NCBI GenBank assembly: GCA_046317875.1
Contig: JBKCVN010000013.1
Coordinates: 82,176 to 146,175 of the forward strand
Reading direction: 5' to 3'
DNA from: 2-01-FULL-41-14 sp046317875
GTDB lineage: Bacteria; Pseudomonadota; Alphaproteobacteria; UBA7879; UBA5542
Length of the DNA stretch: 64,000 nt
The notes under the pieces were generated by a model. The model did no database searches. It was given only the letters and a program-made list of their open reading frames with translations, and was not told the DNA's origin. The number at the start of each line of letters is the position of its first letter. Position 1 is the first letter of the stretch. This document shows, in pieces, positions 9,706 to 17,786 of this stretch. The translations under genes were made by a program, and so were the position numbers.

Positions 9706-12700
9706 TTATCCAAAAATTGGGTTTTCTTGGTCATTTTCGTCAAACCTCAATTTTGGAACACCACCCACAAACCTTTGATCTTCCATTCTAACAGGTCCCG
9801 CCTTAACCACCGAGGCAGAGGGTGTTTTATTGGTTAACGTCCCCAAAGGTTTTCGGCTGCGCGGGGTCGTTAAGCCTTCCCCTAGTTTTTTCCTTTTCTG
9901 GGAAATAGGCATATCGGGGACTGTTTTTAGATCATGACCCTTATCCTTTAAGGCTCCCACCACTATTTTCATCATGGCTTCATACTGATCCGGACCAACC
10001 GTCCCCAAGGCACTCAGTTGAGCAAACAATTTTTTCGCAAAAGGTGTTTGTTGGCCCACCAACATACCGCCGGGGCTTACCATACCTGAATCCCGTCGTG
10101 TTTCGCGCACAGGTGTTCTGGGCTCACCTACCATATCTCTTTGTTTGTTTACCGAAAGAGAAATGCCATTTTCCTTGCCCCCAAAAGAATCACGATAGGT
10201 GGTGGTTCCGGTGTGTTCACCACTTTCCCGTTTAAGCTTATCCACCATAAAAGTTAAGCTGTCGTTTTTTTCTTCCAGCTCGGTAATTTGGGCGCGGGCT
10301 TCTTCCAGATCTTTATTGGCATGGTAGACCTGTCCTTTCTGTTGTTGCAATTCAGACGACAGGCTTTCTTGACGTTTTTTTGCTTGTGCCAATAAAGTGT
10401 CGATGGAAGATTTGTCTTTCTTCAGGGCAGAAAGTTCTGTTTTCGTCTCCTCTAACACAGTCAACGCCATTTGTTTTTCTTGAACCGCAGCTTCATAAGC
10501 TTGGCGAAGGTTATGATATTCTGCACGGTCTTTTTCCAAAGACACTTTCAGCTCCTCAAGACGGTTCAGGGTATTTCTTCTTTCCTCTTCGCTTAGGGCC
10601 AAAGATTCTTTTTGCACTGAAATTTCATCTTCTAACCCACGCAAGTGGCTCTCTATCTGAGCACGGTCTTTTTCTAAGTCCTGTTTTTCAAGATCCCGTT
10701 TTGTTTTAAAGTCTGTCTCCAGGGCTATGATTTTTGCTTTCAACTCGTCCCGTTCCCGTTCTAAAGAATGATTTTTTTGCCGTTCTTCATTTATTTTTTG
10801 GTCATGTTCACGGAAACTCTCCTCAACTTCATTCATCTCCTTTTCTGCCGCGCTTAATTTTCTGGTGGACTGGGTTAACTTCTTGCTTAAAGATTCCACT
10901 TCATTTCTAGCCCCCAGTACGGTACTTGACTGTTCATCAAGGGTATCTTTCAGCTCGCCAATCGTATATTCAAGGTCATCTTTTGCTGCATTAAGTGATA
11001 TAACCTCTTTTTTAAGATCCTCTATTCGTTGGGCTTGGGACAAAATTTCATTTTGCAATCCTTTTTGAGTTTCTTCTGCCTGGTCCAGTTCGGATTGCTT
11101 TTGCCGAATCTCTTTATCTAGGTCTATTACTTTTTCAGATTCAATCTTAAACTTGGACTCGACATCCTCCAGATTTTTTTTCTGGCTTTTTGCTGCTTCA
11201 TCCGCGGTTAACAAAGACTGTTTAAGTTTAGCTTTTTCTGTTGTAAGCGTTACAACCTTATCTTCAAGATTCGAGATCTCACCCGTTAAAGTATCATTAT
11301 TTTTGTTCAAAGATACAATCAGCTTGCGCACAGCGCCCATATAAGCCACCAGATCGTTTGAAGATTCTGAAACTCCAGACCCAGCCAATATATCCGCCAA
11401 CGTTTCTGCGCACTCTGTAAGCTGGTTTTGGATCCTTAAAGCTTCCTCTTGAGATTTCCTTAAGTTTTGCTCCAAAGTTCTTTTCTCTTTTTGGAAAGCT
11501 TCTTCTTGGTCGCGTTTTTGACGCTGAAGATTCAGAACCTCTTCCTCTAGTTTTCTGAGCTCTGAAGACAAGAAGTCATTCTTGGTATCCGCTTCGCTAG
11601 ACTTTCTTCGAAGGTCGCTCAAGGCCTTTTCTTGGTTTCTAGATTGTTCTTCTAAGGCGATCTTTTCCTTCTCTAAAATGTCACGCTTATCCGTCGCTGC
11701 TTTTAACCGAGCCTGAAGGGCTTGAGATTCCTCTCCCATTTTCTCCAGTTGCTGAATGAATTCTTTATTCTTTTGCTCCTTAGCTTCTAATGTTCTGGAA
11801 AGAATATCCCGTTCTTCAATGACCTTGCTTAATTGATTCTGCAAAGAGATTTTTTCAGCACTGGCGTCAGACTTGGTGGCCTCTAATTCTGCATTTAAAG
11901 AACGTACTTGTGTTTCACTTTCTTCGAATTTTTTCTTTAAAGTCACTATATCTTCTTTCAGACTTTCTTGTTCCAGTTCCACCTCTGTCTTACGGGACAT
12001 AATTTTAGATTTTTCAGACTCCAACTCTCGAATAGTTCGTTCCTGGCCTGCAATCGTTGTTCTATGGGTTGCCAGTGTGGTGCCTAATTCATCCAGTTTT
12101 CCTTGTAAATCTTGCATTTCAGACACAAAAATCCCTAATGCGTGACGCTCTCCATCTAATTTAGCCTCCGTCTCCTTTAATAAAGATTCGCGGTCGGTTT
12201 TCTGGTCCTCTAAACGCTTCATAACTTCGGCATGCTGCTTTACCTGAGCCTCGAGAATAACTTCATACGAAGTTTTTAACTGAGCCTGGCGTTGTTCTGC
12301 GGCTATTTTTTCGGCCATAAATTGTTCTTGAAGAGTTTTAATTTTTTGCGAATGGGCCAGGGCCTCCTCTTGGGATTGGGATTGGGTTTGGATCAAGCTT
12401 TCTTTGGTTTGTCGCAGGTCAGCTTCTAAACCAGCCACCTTTTCTTCATGGGCTTTTATGGCTTTTTCATGCTCAGTTTGAAGGTTCGAGACTTTTTCTT
12501 CATACTCTTTGGAAAGCAAAGCTTGTTCTGCCTGGGCTTTTTGCTGCAGCTGAACCAGGGCCTGTTCCGCTGCGTCTAGCTGGGCCGTCAACGCCTTTTC
12601 TTTGGATGCATGGGCCTGCTCTGCCTGTTGCATTTCTATTCTTAAGGCATGAACTGCCCCTTCTTTTTTAGCCAATAACGTCGCTTTTTGCTGTTTCAAT

Positions 12701-14700
12701 TCTGTAGTATAAGACCCATGAATTTCATCTATCTTTTGGGTATGGGCATGCTGCAAATCTGCATAGCTTTTTTCAGCCTTCGCTTGGGATTCAACCAACT
12801 GGGCCTGTAACAGCTGAATGCCTTCCGCCCCTGTCTTGCGCGCTTCCTCCAACCGTCCTTCCAGCTGGGCCTGTTCCATATGATGTTTTTTCTCCAGAAC
12901 CTCTAAACGAGAACTATAATCGGTGTTCAGGCTTTTCAAATTTTGTTCATAGGTTGAAGATAAAAGCTGTATTTCTTCATCAGCACTTTTCTTTTGTTCT
13001 TCTAGTTCTTGCTGGGCTTTTTGAAGGCGGGCATTCAAATCGTCCATAGCCGTTCTGGATACCTGCTGTTGCTGATTCTTTTCCTGACTCAGCTTTTCCA
13101 TAATGGTTTGATGAGTCTTTATATTTGATTCTAAATCAGAAATGGCTTTTTGATGGGCTACGGTTAACGAGGCGATATGTGCCGTATGTTGTTCTTCTAG
13201 GGCTGTTTTTTCTGTGGCTGCTGTTTGGGTATTAAGTTTTAAGGCCAATTCTAGGGCCTCAATTTTTGAGGCCAACTCGGCATTCCTAACCTCAGACGCA
13301 CTCAACATATTTTGCGCATTTTTCAGAAGATCATTCAAAGAAGTATGATCTTTTTCAAGAGCTGCCTTGGCTTGTGCAGTAAGATCAAGCTGTCTTTCTG
13401 TCTCAGCTAATTGGGAAAAAGTTTTTGCATGCTGATCTTGTAAAGTTTCCAGCTCTTTTAAGATCTTTTCTTTTTCTACTTTCACCTTCACAAGATTTTC
13501 TTTTTCAGCATTCAACTGCCCCTGAAGCAACTGATATTCTTTTTCTTGTTTTTGAATAGATTCTTCTAATTCGTAAATGCGAACCTCTAATTGTTCAATC
13601 TTTTGTTGTTTGGCCTTCCCTTCTTTTTTCAGGGCTTCTTCTTGGGCTAAAAAGGTTTCTTTTTGTGCCAAGGCTGCCTGACTTAAACGTTTGTTTTCCC
13701 CTTCTAATTGGGCCAAGCGAGCAGAAGCTGTTTGGAATCTAGAAGCGATATCTTCTTGTACCGCATCTAAAAATTCATCAATTTGGGCCCCTTTTAAAAG
13801 GTCTGCTAAGGAAACAGAAGAACGATAAGAATGTTCACCAAATTGTTCTCCCAACTGGTGGCACCCCAGTGCATCGAATACTTTCTTTACCATAGAGTCT
13901 TGCTTTTCTTGGGCTTGACGCAGATTTTCAGTAAGCTCGGCAACCTTGGCATGGGCTCCAGTTAAATTACCCCTAATATCGCTCAGCTTTCCTTCCAAAT
14001 CAGCCACCTCTTTTTCCAAAGCTTCTTTGGCTTTCAAAGCACTACATTTATCTTTTTTAGACAAGATTAACTGTTTGTTTAAATCGGCAATTTTTTCTTC
14101 TTCTGCCCTCAAAGATTCTTCATTTCTTTTCTGGGCTTCTTGTATGCGTTTCAGCTCGCTCTCTAATCTCAGCTTTTCAGCCGCATGTTCTTGTTGACCA
14201 ATAGAAGAATTCTTTAATTTAGTATCTGCAATCATTTGCAAAGCTTGTAATTTAATCTTCTCAGATTTTAGATCTTGTTTCTCTTTCTCTAATTTCTCTT
14301 TAGTTTTTCTGGTAGACTCCAAATCTGTTGTTAAAGATTCAATCTTTTTTAATAAACCCTTTATTTGTGATTCTTCCAATGGAATGGTTTGTTTTTTTCG
14401 CTTCAGATCATCGGAAATTTTTTCTTGTTCTTGCAACAAAGTGCCTGCAGCAGTCTCTTGGTCGGCCAAGGCTTGCTTGACCGCCAACTGAATTTCCAAA
14501 GCCCGCTTGCCCTCGTCTATTAATGCCGTGTTTTTAGAAGGACTAGACACCGGAATAAAAACGGGAACTTCTTCTGTTGTGTGGATATGTTGGGCATATC
14601 TTTTTTTTAAATCAGCTTCACACTCCGCATCAAAAGCGCTCGACCATGAGAGACTGGAAAGAATAGCAATATAAGATATAGCTGCAGAAAAGTGTTTCAT
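9706..14700 (-). CDS. Giant exported coiled-coil protein with eukaryote-like motif-rich tail
   Basis: 1664 residues; family not recognised. A Sec signal peptide covers about residues 1-22 (cut near SSA/FDA). Residues about 85-1490 are almost continuous heptad coiled coil rich in Glu, Lys, Gln and Leu, with short breaks near 275-320 and 1110-1145. The last 170 residues are different: disordered, rich in Pro and Ser/Thr, with KEN at 1509-1511, TP/SP sites at 1529, 1542, 1552, 1612 and 1626, a basic KRKK...RSRK cluster at 1602-1617, and RKPLGTLTN at 1616-1624. It begins 22 bp after an outer-membrane barrel gene and is probably co-transcribed with it. The call as a host-directed protein is inference; a structural periplasmic filament is the alternative. 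Confidence 0.8.
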   Translation of the reverse strand: MKHFSAAISYIAILSSLSWSSAFDAECEADLKKRYAQHIHTTEEVPVFIPVSSPSKNTALIDEGKRALEIQLAVKQALADQETAAGTLLQEQEKISDDLKRKKQTIPLEESQIKGLLKKIESLTTDLESTRKTKEKLEKEKQDLKSEKIKLQALQMIADTKLKNSSIGQQEHAAEKLRLESELKRIQEAQKRNEESLRAEEEKIADLNKQLILSKKDKCSALKAKEALEKEVADLEGKLSDIRGNLTGAHAKVAELTENLRQAQEKQDSMVKKVFDALGCHQLGEQFGEHSYRSSVSLADLLKGAQIDEFLDAVQEDIASRFQTASARLAQLEGENKRLSQAALAQKETFLAQEEALKKEGKAKQQKIEQLEVRIYELEESIQKQEKEYQLLQGQLNAEKENLVKVKVEKEKILKELETLQDQHAKTFSQLAETERQLDLTAQAKAALEKDHTSLNDLLKNAQNMLSASEVRNAELASKIEALELALKLNTQTAATEKTALEEQHTAHIASLTVAHQKAISDLESNIKTHQTIMEKLSQEKNQQQQVSRTAMDDLNARLQKAQQELEEQKKSADEEIQLLSSTYEQNLKSLNTDYSSRLEVLEKKHHMEQAQLEGRLEEARKTGAEGIQLLQAQLVESQAKAEKSYADLQHAHTQKIDEIHGSYTTELKQQKATLLAKKEGAVHALRIEMQQAEQAHASKEKALTAQLDAAEQALVQLQQKAQAEQALLSKEYEEKVSNLQTEHEKAIKAHEEKVAGLEADLRQTKESLIQTQSQSQEEALAHSQKIKTLQEQFMAEKIAAEQRQAQLKTSYEVILEAQVKQHAEVMKRLEDQKTDRESLLKETEAKLDGERHALGIFVSEMQDLQGKLDELGTTLATHRTTIAGQERTIRELESEKSKIMSRKTEVELEQESLKEDIVTLKKKFEESETQVRSLNAELEATKSDASAEKISLQNQLSKVIEERDILSRTLEAKEQKNKEFIQQLEKMGEESQALQARLKAATDKRDILEKEKIALEEQSRNQEKALSDLRRKSSEADTKNDFLSSELRKLEEEVLNLQRQKRDQEEAFQKEKRTLEQNLRKSQEEALRIQNQLTECAETLADILAGSGVSESSNDLVAYMGAVRKLIVSLNKNNDTLTGEISNLEDKVVTLTTEKAKLKQSLLTADEAAKSQKKNLEDVESKFKIESEKVIDLDKEIRQKQSELDQAEETQKGLQNEILSQAQRIEDLKKEVISLNAAKDDLEYTIGELKDTLDEQSSTVLGARNEVESLSKKLTQSTRKLSAAEKEMNEVEESFREHDQKINEERQKNHSLERERDELKAKIIALETDFKTKRDLEKQDLEKDRAQIESHLRGLEDEISVQKESLALSEEERRNTLNRLEELKVSLEKDRAEYHNLRQAYEAAVQEKQMALTVLEETKTELSALKKDKSSIDTLLAQAKKRQESLSSELQQQKGQVYHANKDLEEARAQITELEEKNDSLTFMVDKLKRESGEHTGTTTYRDSFGGKENGISLSVNKQRDMVGEPRTPVRETRRDSGMVSPGGMLVGQQTPFAKKLFAQLSALGTVGPDQYEAMMKIVVGALKDKGHDLKTVPDMPISQKRKKLGEGLTTPRSRKPLGTLTNKTPSASVVKAGPVRMEDQRFVGGVPKLRFDENDQENPIFG

Positions 14701-14722
14701 AATAAAAATCCAAACCTAAAAT

Positions 14723-15445
14723 TTATAACTTAATGGAAAGACCGATACGTGCCATAGAGACTCTGGGAGCAATTTTCATAGCTAATTGGGCGCCCCCAAC
14801 AGATGCCATGTTCTTAAAATTCTGATAAATTGAATAACTATAGTTCAGATCCAAAGATAACTTTTCGGATAAGAAAGTCTTAATCCCTACACCAGGGGTA
14901 ATTGCCCACAACTTTTTAGAAAGTTTACTTTCATAGCCATTCAATTTTCCATGAACAGAAAACTTGCTACAGTCAATACCTAAGCTGCCATATAAAATGG
15001 AATGATCCGTCATCTGAAAACCAGCTTTTGATCTGATCCCAATCCCATATTGTCGATTTAATCTCTCTGTAAAAATCATTGGTCGACCATGCATATATAT
15101 GCTAGAAGAGACTGACTTAGCTCGGTGCCCATCCCGAAAAATGGTGGCCTCAAGGGCTAAGTAAGTGGAGTCTAGAAGTTGACTTGCTCCAATATCTAAA
15201 GATCCCAAAAAAGAATTAGAAGACATATCTCTGCCTCCTGCTATGAATGATCCTGGCGTTGAAAAAGACGAATCCTTCTTGGCAGACAAATAAGAATGGC
15301 CCACAGACCCTGTGACATAAAAGCCAGAAAATGCTTCTTTCGCTTTATCAGATGGAATGGTGGCAAAAGAAGTGCTGGCACCCACAGTGCCCAAAAAGAA
15401 AGCTGAAAATATGGATAGTGATAAGTATAAACTTTTATTTTTCAT
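14723..15445 (-). CDS. Opacity-type outer membrane beta-barrel protein
   Basis: 240 residues with a signal peptide (cut after about TSFA), then alternating amphipathic strands: FYVTGSVGHSYLSA, SLDIGASQLLDSTYLALEA, YGIGIRSKAGFQM, SLDLNYSYSIYQNF, and a closing VSMARIGLSIKL. This pattern fits an eight-stranded OmpA-like/Opa barrel. Function is unknown; such proteins serve in adhesion or envelope structure. It lies just upstream of the giant coiled-coil gene in the same direction, so the two may be made together. It is related in type, not closely in sequence, to the barrel encoded at 16010-16642. Confidence 0.75.
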   Translation of the reverse strand: MKNKSLYLSLSIFSAFFLGTVGASTSFATIPSDKAKEAFSGFYVTGSVGHSYLSAKKDSSFSTPGSFIAGGRDMSSNSFLGSLDIGASQLLDSTYLALEATIFRDGHRAKSVSSSIYMHGRPMIFTERLNRQYGIGIRSKAGFQMTDHSILYGSLGIDCSKFSVHGKLNGYESKLSKKLWAITPGVGIKTFLSEKLSLDLNYSYSIYQNFKNMASVGGAQLAMKIAPRVSMARIGLSIKL

Positions 15446-15692
15446 GTTACATCCTAAATTATATTTTTTATTATCGTATACTTACTTTCATATATACGAA
15501 TTTTCTACAGTAAAGTTTCCCTGAAAAATATGCAGAAAACACATACCTTTAAAGGATGGCCGAAATTTTCCCATGTTAGCCCTGAAAAAAAAGAATAAAA
15601 AATTGAATAAAAATGGTTTTTTCTATTGATATTAGAATCAAGAAAAAGCTTGCCAAAAAAACTAAGCCCTTGTATGAAAAGGAATCCAGAAT

Positions 15693-15768
15693 GTCCCCAT
15701 CGTCTAGAGGTCTAGGACACTGCCCTCTCACGGCAGCAACACGGGTTCGAATCCCGTTGGGGACGCCA
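15693..15768 (+). tRNA. tRNA-Glu (CTC anticodon)
   Basis: 76 bases including an encoded CCA end. The acceptor GTCCCCA pairs with TGGGGAC at 15758-15764; the anticodon stem CTGCC/GGCAG encloses CTCTCAC, giving anticodon CTC at 15727-15729; the T arm is ACGGG-TTCGAAT-CCCGT. The gene is isolated, with about 245 bp of AT-rich DNA upstream without a recognisable gene. Confidence 0.95.
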
Positions 15769-15944
15769 TTATGAATTCGCTAAATAAATCACAACCCTGC
15801 CATCACTAAACATCCTTATGCCTCAAACACAGCTTAAAAAAGTTCACCCGAAGCCTCACTTGCGCCGATTGATAGGATAAAAAATCATTTAAAGGGATGC
15901 CGATAGCTGTATTCAGACTTATGGGTTCTCTAATATAAAACAAT

Positions 15945-15977
15945 AAAAAAAGCCCGACTTGTTCAGCCGGGCTTTTT
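15945..15977. terminator. Bidirectional hairpin terminator
   Basis: AGCCCG and CGGGCT flank a short loop, with an A run on one side and a T run on the other. Read on the minus strand it ends the barrel gene at 16010; read on the plus strand it could end the tRNA-Glu transcript. Confidence 0.75.
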
Positions 15978-16009
15978 AAATAGGTTAACTAAAAAGTTAA
16001 GCTATAAAA

Positions 16010-16642
16010 TTAAAGGTAATAGCTTACCCCTAGTTTCACACCATGAGAAGTTGGTTTCTTGTCAAACTTCACAGTGCTGCTTGCATCCTTAGTTTTGAAA
16101 GCGTGCTTGTATTCATACATAGCATCTACGCTCCAGTCCTTATCAACCTTCATCTTAAGACCAATACCAGGTGTGAAAGACCAAGCGTTGAACTTCTTGC
16201 TGGAGATACCGGCAATAGTTGAGTTTCCGTTAGTTTTGTAGTGATCATAGTCAACACCTAGACGAACGAAAGCCAAGCAGTCGCTAGCGCATTCAGTTCC
16301 TACGGTCAAACCAAGACCAGCAGTCCAGTCGTTCTTAACTTCAACTTTTGCAGTTGCACCGTTCAAAGTCGCATCTTTTTTATGCTTAGCAAAACCAAGA
16401 CCAAAACGAACGTCTCCACCAACAAGAACAGAACCAACCTTATCGCTGTATCCTGCATTCAAAGCTACGTTAAAGCCTTTTGGCTTGTTAGTTGCTTTTG
16501 TTGTTGTGGTTGTGCTCTTGAACTTCATAGATTGCCAAGAATAACCAGCAGCAGCCCCTACGAATCCGCCTTCGAATTTCGCTTCAGCAGCTGCTGCAAA
16601 TAGAAGCGCAGATAATGCTACGCCTAGTAATTGTTTTGTCAT
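16010..16642 (-). CDS. Outer membrane beta-barrel protein (OmpA-like/porin-family type)
   Basis: 210 residues. The signal peptide MTKQLLGVALSALLFAAAAEA is followed by FEGGFVGAAAGYSWQSMKFK and alternating strands such as GFNVALNAGYSDKVGSVLVG, WSFTPGIGLKMKVDKDWSVD and a final HGVKLGVSYYL. The glycine-rich first strand and aromatic end are typical of eight-stranded barrels (OMP_b-brl). A strong AGGAG ribosome site and its own terminator suggest high expression. Two Cys residues (ECASDC) may form a loop disulfide. Function unknown. See the promoter entry for the G8 tract upstream. Confidence 0.82.
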   Translation of the reverse strand: MTKQLLGVALSALLFAAAAEAKFEGGFVGAAAGYSWQSMKFKSTTTTTKATNKPKGFNVALNAGYSDKVGSVLVGGDVRFGLGFAKHKKDATLNGATAKVEVKNDWTAGLGLTVGTECASDCLAFVRLGVDYDHYKTNGNSTIAGISSKKFNAWSFTPGIGLKMKVDKDWSVDAMYEYKHAFKTKDASSTVKFDKKPTSHGVKLGVSYYL

Positions 16643-16712
16643 ATTTTTTCTCCTAAAAAATTACTCATGGCCCACTTATTGACAAAACCCATCATATTTG
16701 CAATCCCCCCCC
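16643..16712 (-). promoter_or_regulatory. Candidate promoter with G8 tract upstream of barrel gene
   Basis: On the minus strand a TATGAT hexamer (16691-16696) lies about 48 bases upstream of the barrel ATG, with a GGAG site between. A run of eight G (16705-16712) lies 8 bases further upstream, in what would be the -35/-10 spacer. No good -35 is visible at 17 bp. An alternative pair is TTGCAA/AATAAG with 17-bp spacing, which would place the G run just upstream of -35. Confidence 0.35.
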
Positions 16713-16813
16713 GTAATTTCTTCATATTTTTCATAGTCATGTTGTTTTTGTGCAACACCTGTGCATTTCTTGGTGTATTCGGGACACAGAAGTATGGGGA
16801 CATTAGTTTTAAG

Positions 16814-16888
16814 TGGTGCCGCTGGAGAGAATCGAACTCTCGACCTTACCCTTACCAAGGGTACGCTCTACCACTGAGCCACAGCGGC
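16814..16888 (-). tRNA. tRNA-Thr (GGT anticodon)
   Basis: 75 bases on the minus strand with encoded CCA. The acceptor GCCGCTG pairs with CAGCGGC, the D arm is GCTCAGTGGTAGAGC, the anticodon stem TACCC/GGGTA encloses TTGGTAA, so the anticodon is GGT (16854-16856), and the T arm is GAGAG-TTCGATT-CTCTC. Confidence 0.95.
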
Positions 16889-17066
16889 GGCTTTGGAATC
16901 GGGCCTACATTGCCATAAAAAAATTCAGAACTCAACCCACAGATCTGAAAAATCAGCCCGAAAAAGAAGTGGCACTTACTTCCATCCAAATTATTAGGAG
17001 TATGTTTAAGTAATAAAATTGTATGCAAAATCTATAGAATTCCCCCACAACCTGTGCTAGAAATTG

Positions 17067-17201
17067 ATGATGATCAAACAACCAAAAAACAGCTACAGTG
17101 ATCGTCACGCCCAACGTCTGGCACAGATGTTGCGTGAAAACCTTTTAAAGCGACGCCAGCAAAAACAAGATCAAAAACAGGAAGAACAATCGGAGGACTA
17201 A
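17067..17201 (+). CDS. Small basic hypothetical protein
   Basis: 44 residues starting MMIKQPKNSYSDRHAQRLAQ, then a very charged helix (LLKRRQQKQDQKQEEQSED). It is not recognised. The stop is 3 bp before the dcd start, and the dcd ribosome site (CGGAGGA) lies inside its last codons, so if translated it is coupled to dcd. Short charged proteins in this position are easily missed; whether it is a real protein or a leader for dcd is open. Confidence 0.5.
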   Translation: MMIKQPKNSYSDRHAQRLAQMLRENLLKRRQQKQDQKQEEQSED

Positions 17202-17204
17202 ATT

Positions 17205-17768
17205 ATGGGAATAATGCCAGATTCATGGATTCGGGAACAGGCCAAGAAGGGAATGATCGACCCCTTTGTGGAAACACAAAAAGCACAGGGAACCATTTCG
17301 TATGGTCTTTCATCCTATGGCTACGATGCGCGTGCTGCCAACGAATTCAAAGTTTTTACCAACGTGGACAACGCCTTAATTGACCCTAAAAACTTTTCAC
17401 ACACATCGTTCGTGGACCGTGAAACAAACGTATGTATTTTGCCCCCCAACAGCTTTGCCTTGGCCAGAACGGTGGAATATTTCCGTATTCCGCGGGATGT
17501 TTTGGTTATTTGCCTGGGCAAATCCACCTATGCGCGCTGTGGGATCATTGTGAACGTTACCCCCCTAGAACCCGAATGGGAAGGCCACGTAACACTGGAA
17601 TTTTCGAACACCACCCCGCTTCCCGCCAAAATTTATGCGAATGAGGGGGTATGTCAGTTCCTGTTCTTTAAGGGTGCCGGCCCCTGCGAAACATCTTATA
17701 AAGATCGCGCTGGGAAATATATGGGCCAAGAAGGCGTAACTTTGCCCAAAATGATGAAGTACACATAA
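17205..17768 (+). CDS. dcd: dCTP deaminase
   Basis: 187 residues, the normal length. It converts dCTP to dUTP, the source of dUMP for thymidylate synthesis. Family motifs: SYGLSSYGYDARA near the N-terminus, LGKSTYARCGIIVNVTPLEPEWEGH, which holds the Ser, Arg and catalytic Glu of the dUTPase-like trimer, and a C-terminal YKDRAGKYMGQEGVTLPK lid over the nucleotide. A CGGAGGA ribosome site precedes the ATG, and murA follows after 18 bp. Confidence 0.95.
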   Translation: MGIMPDSWIREQAKKGMIDPFVETQKAQGTISYGLSSYGYDARAANEFKVFTNVDNALIDPKNFSHTSFVDRETNVCILPPNSFALARTVEYFRIPRDVLVICLGKSTYARCGIIVNVTPLEPEWEGHVTLEFSNTTPLPAKIYANEGVCQFLFFKGAGPCETSYKDRAGKYMGQEGVTLPKMMKYT

Positions 17769-17786
17769 CAGTCTTAGAGAATTAAA

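Noticed and set aside
16631..16918. Open frames across the tRNA-Thr gene
   Set aside because: They translate the tRNA and promoter DNA; the tRNA fold explains the sequence.
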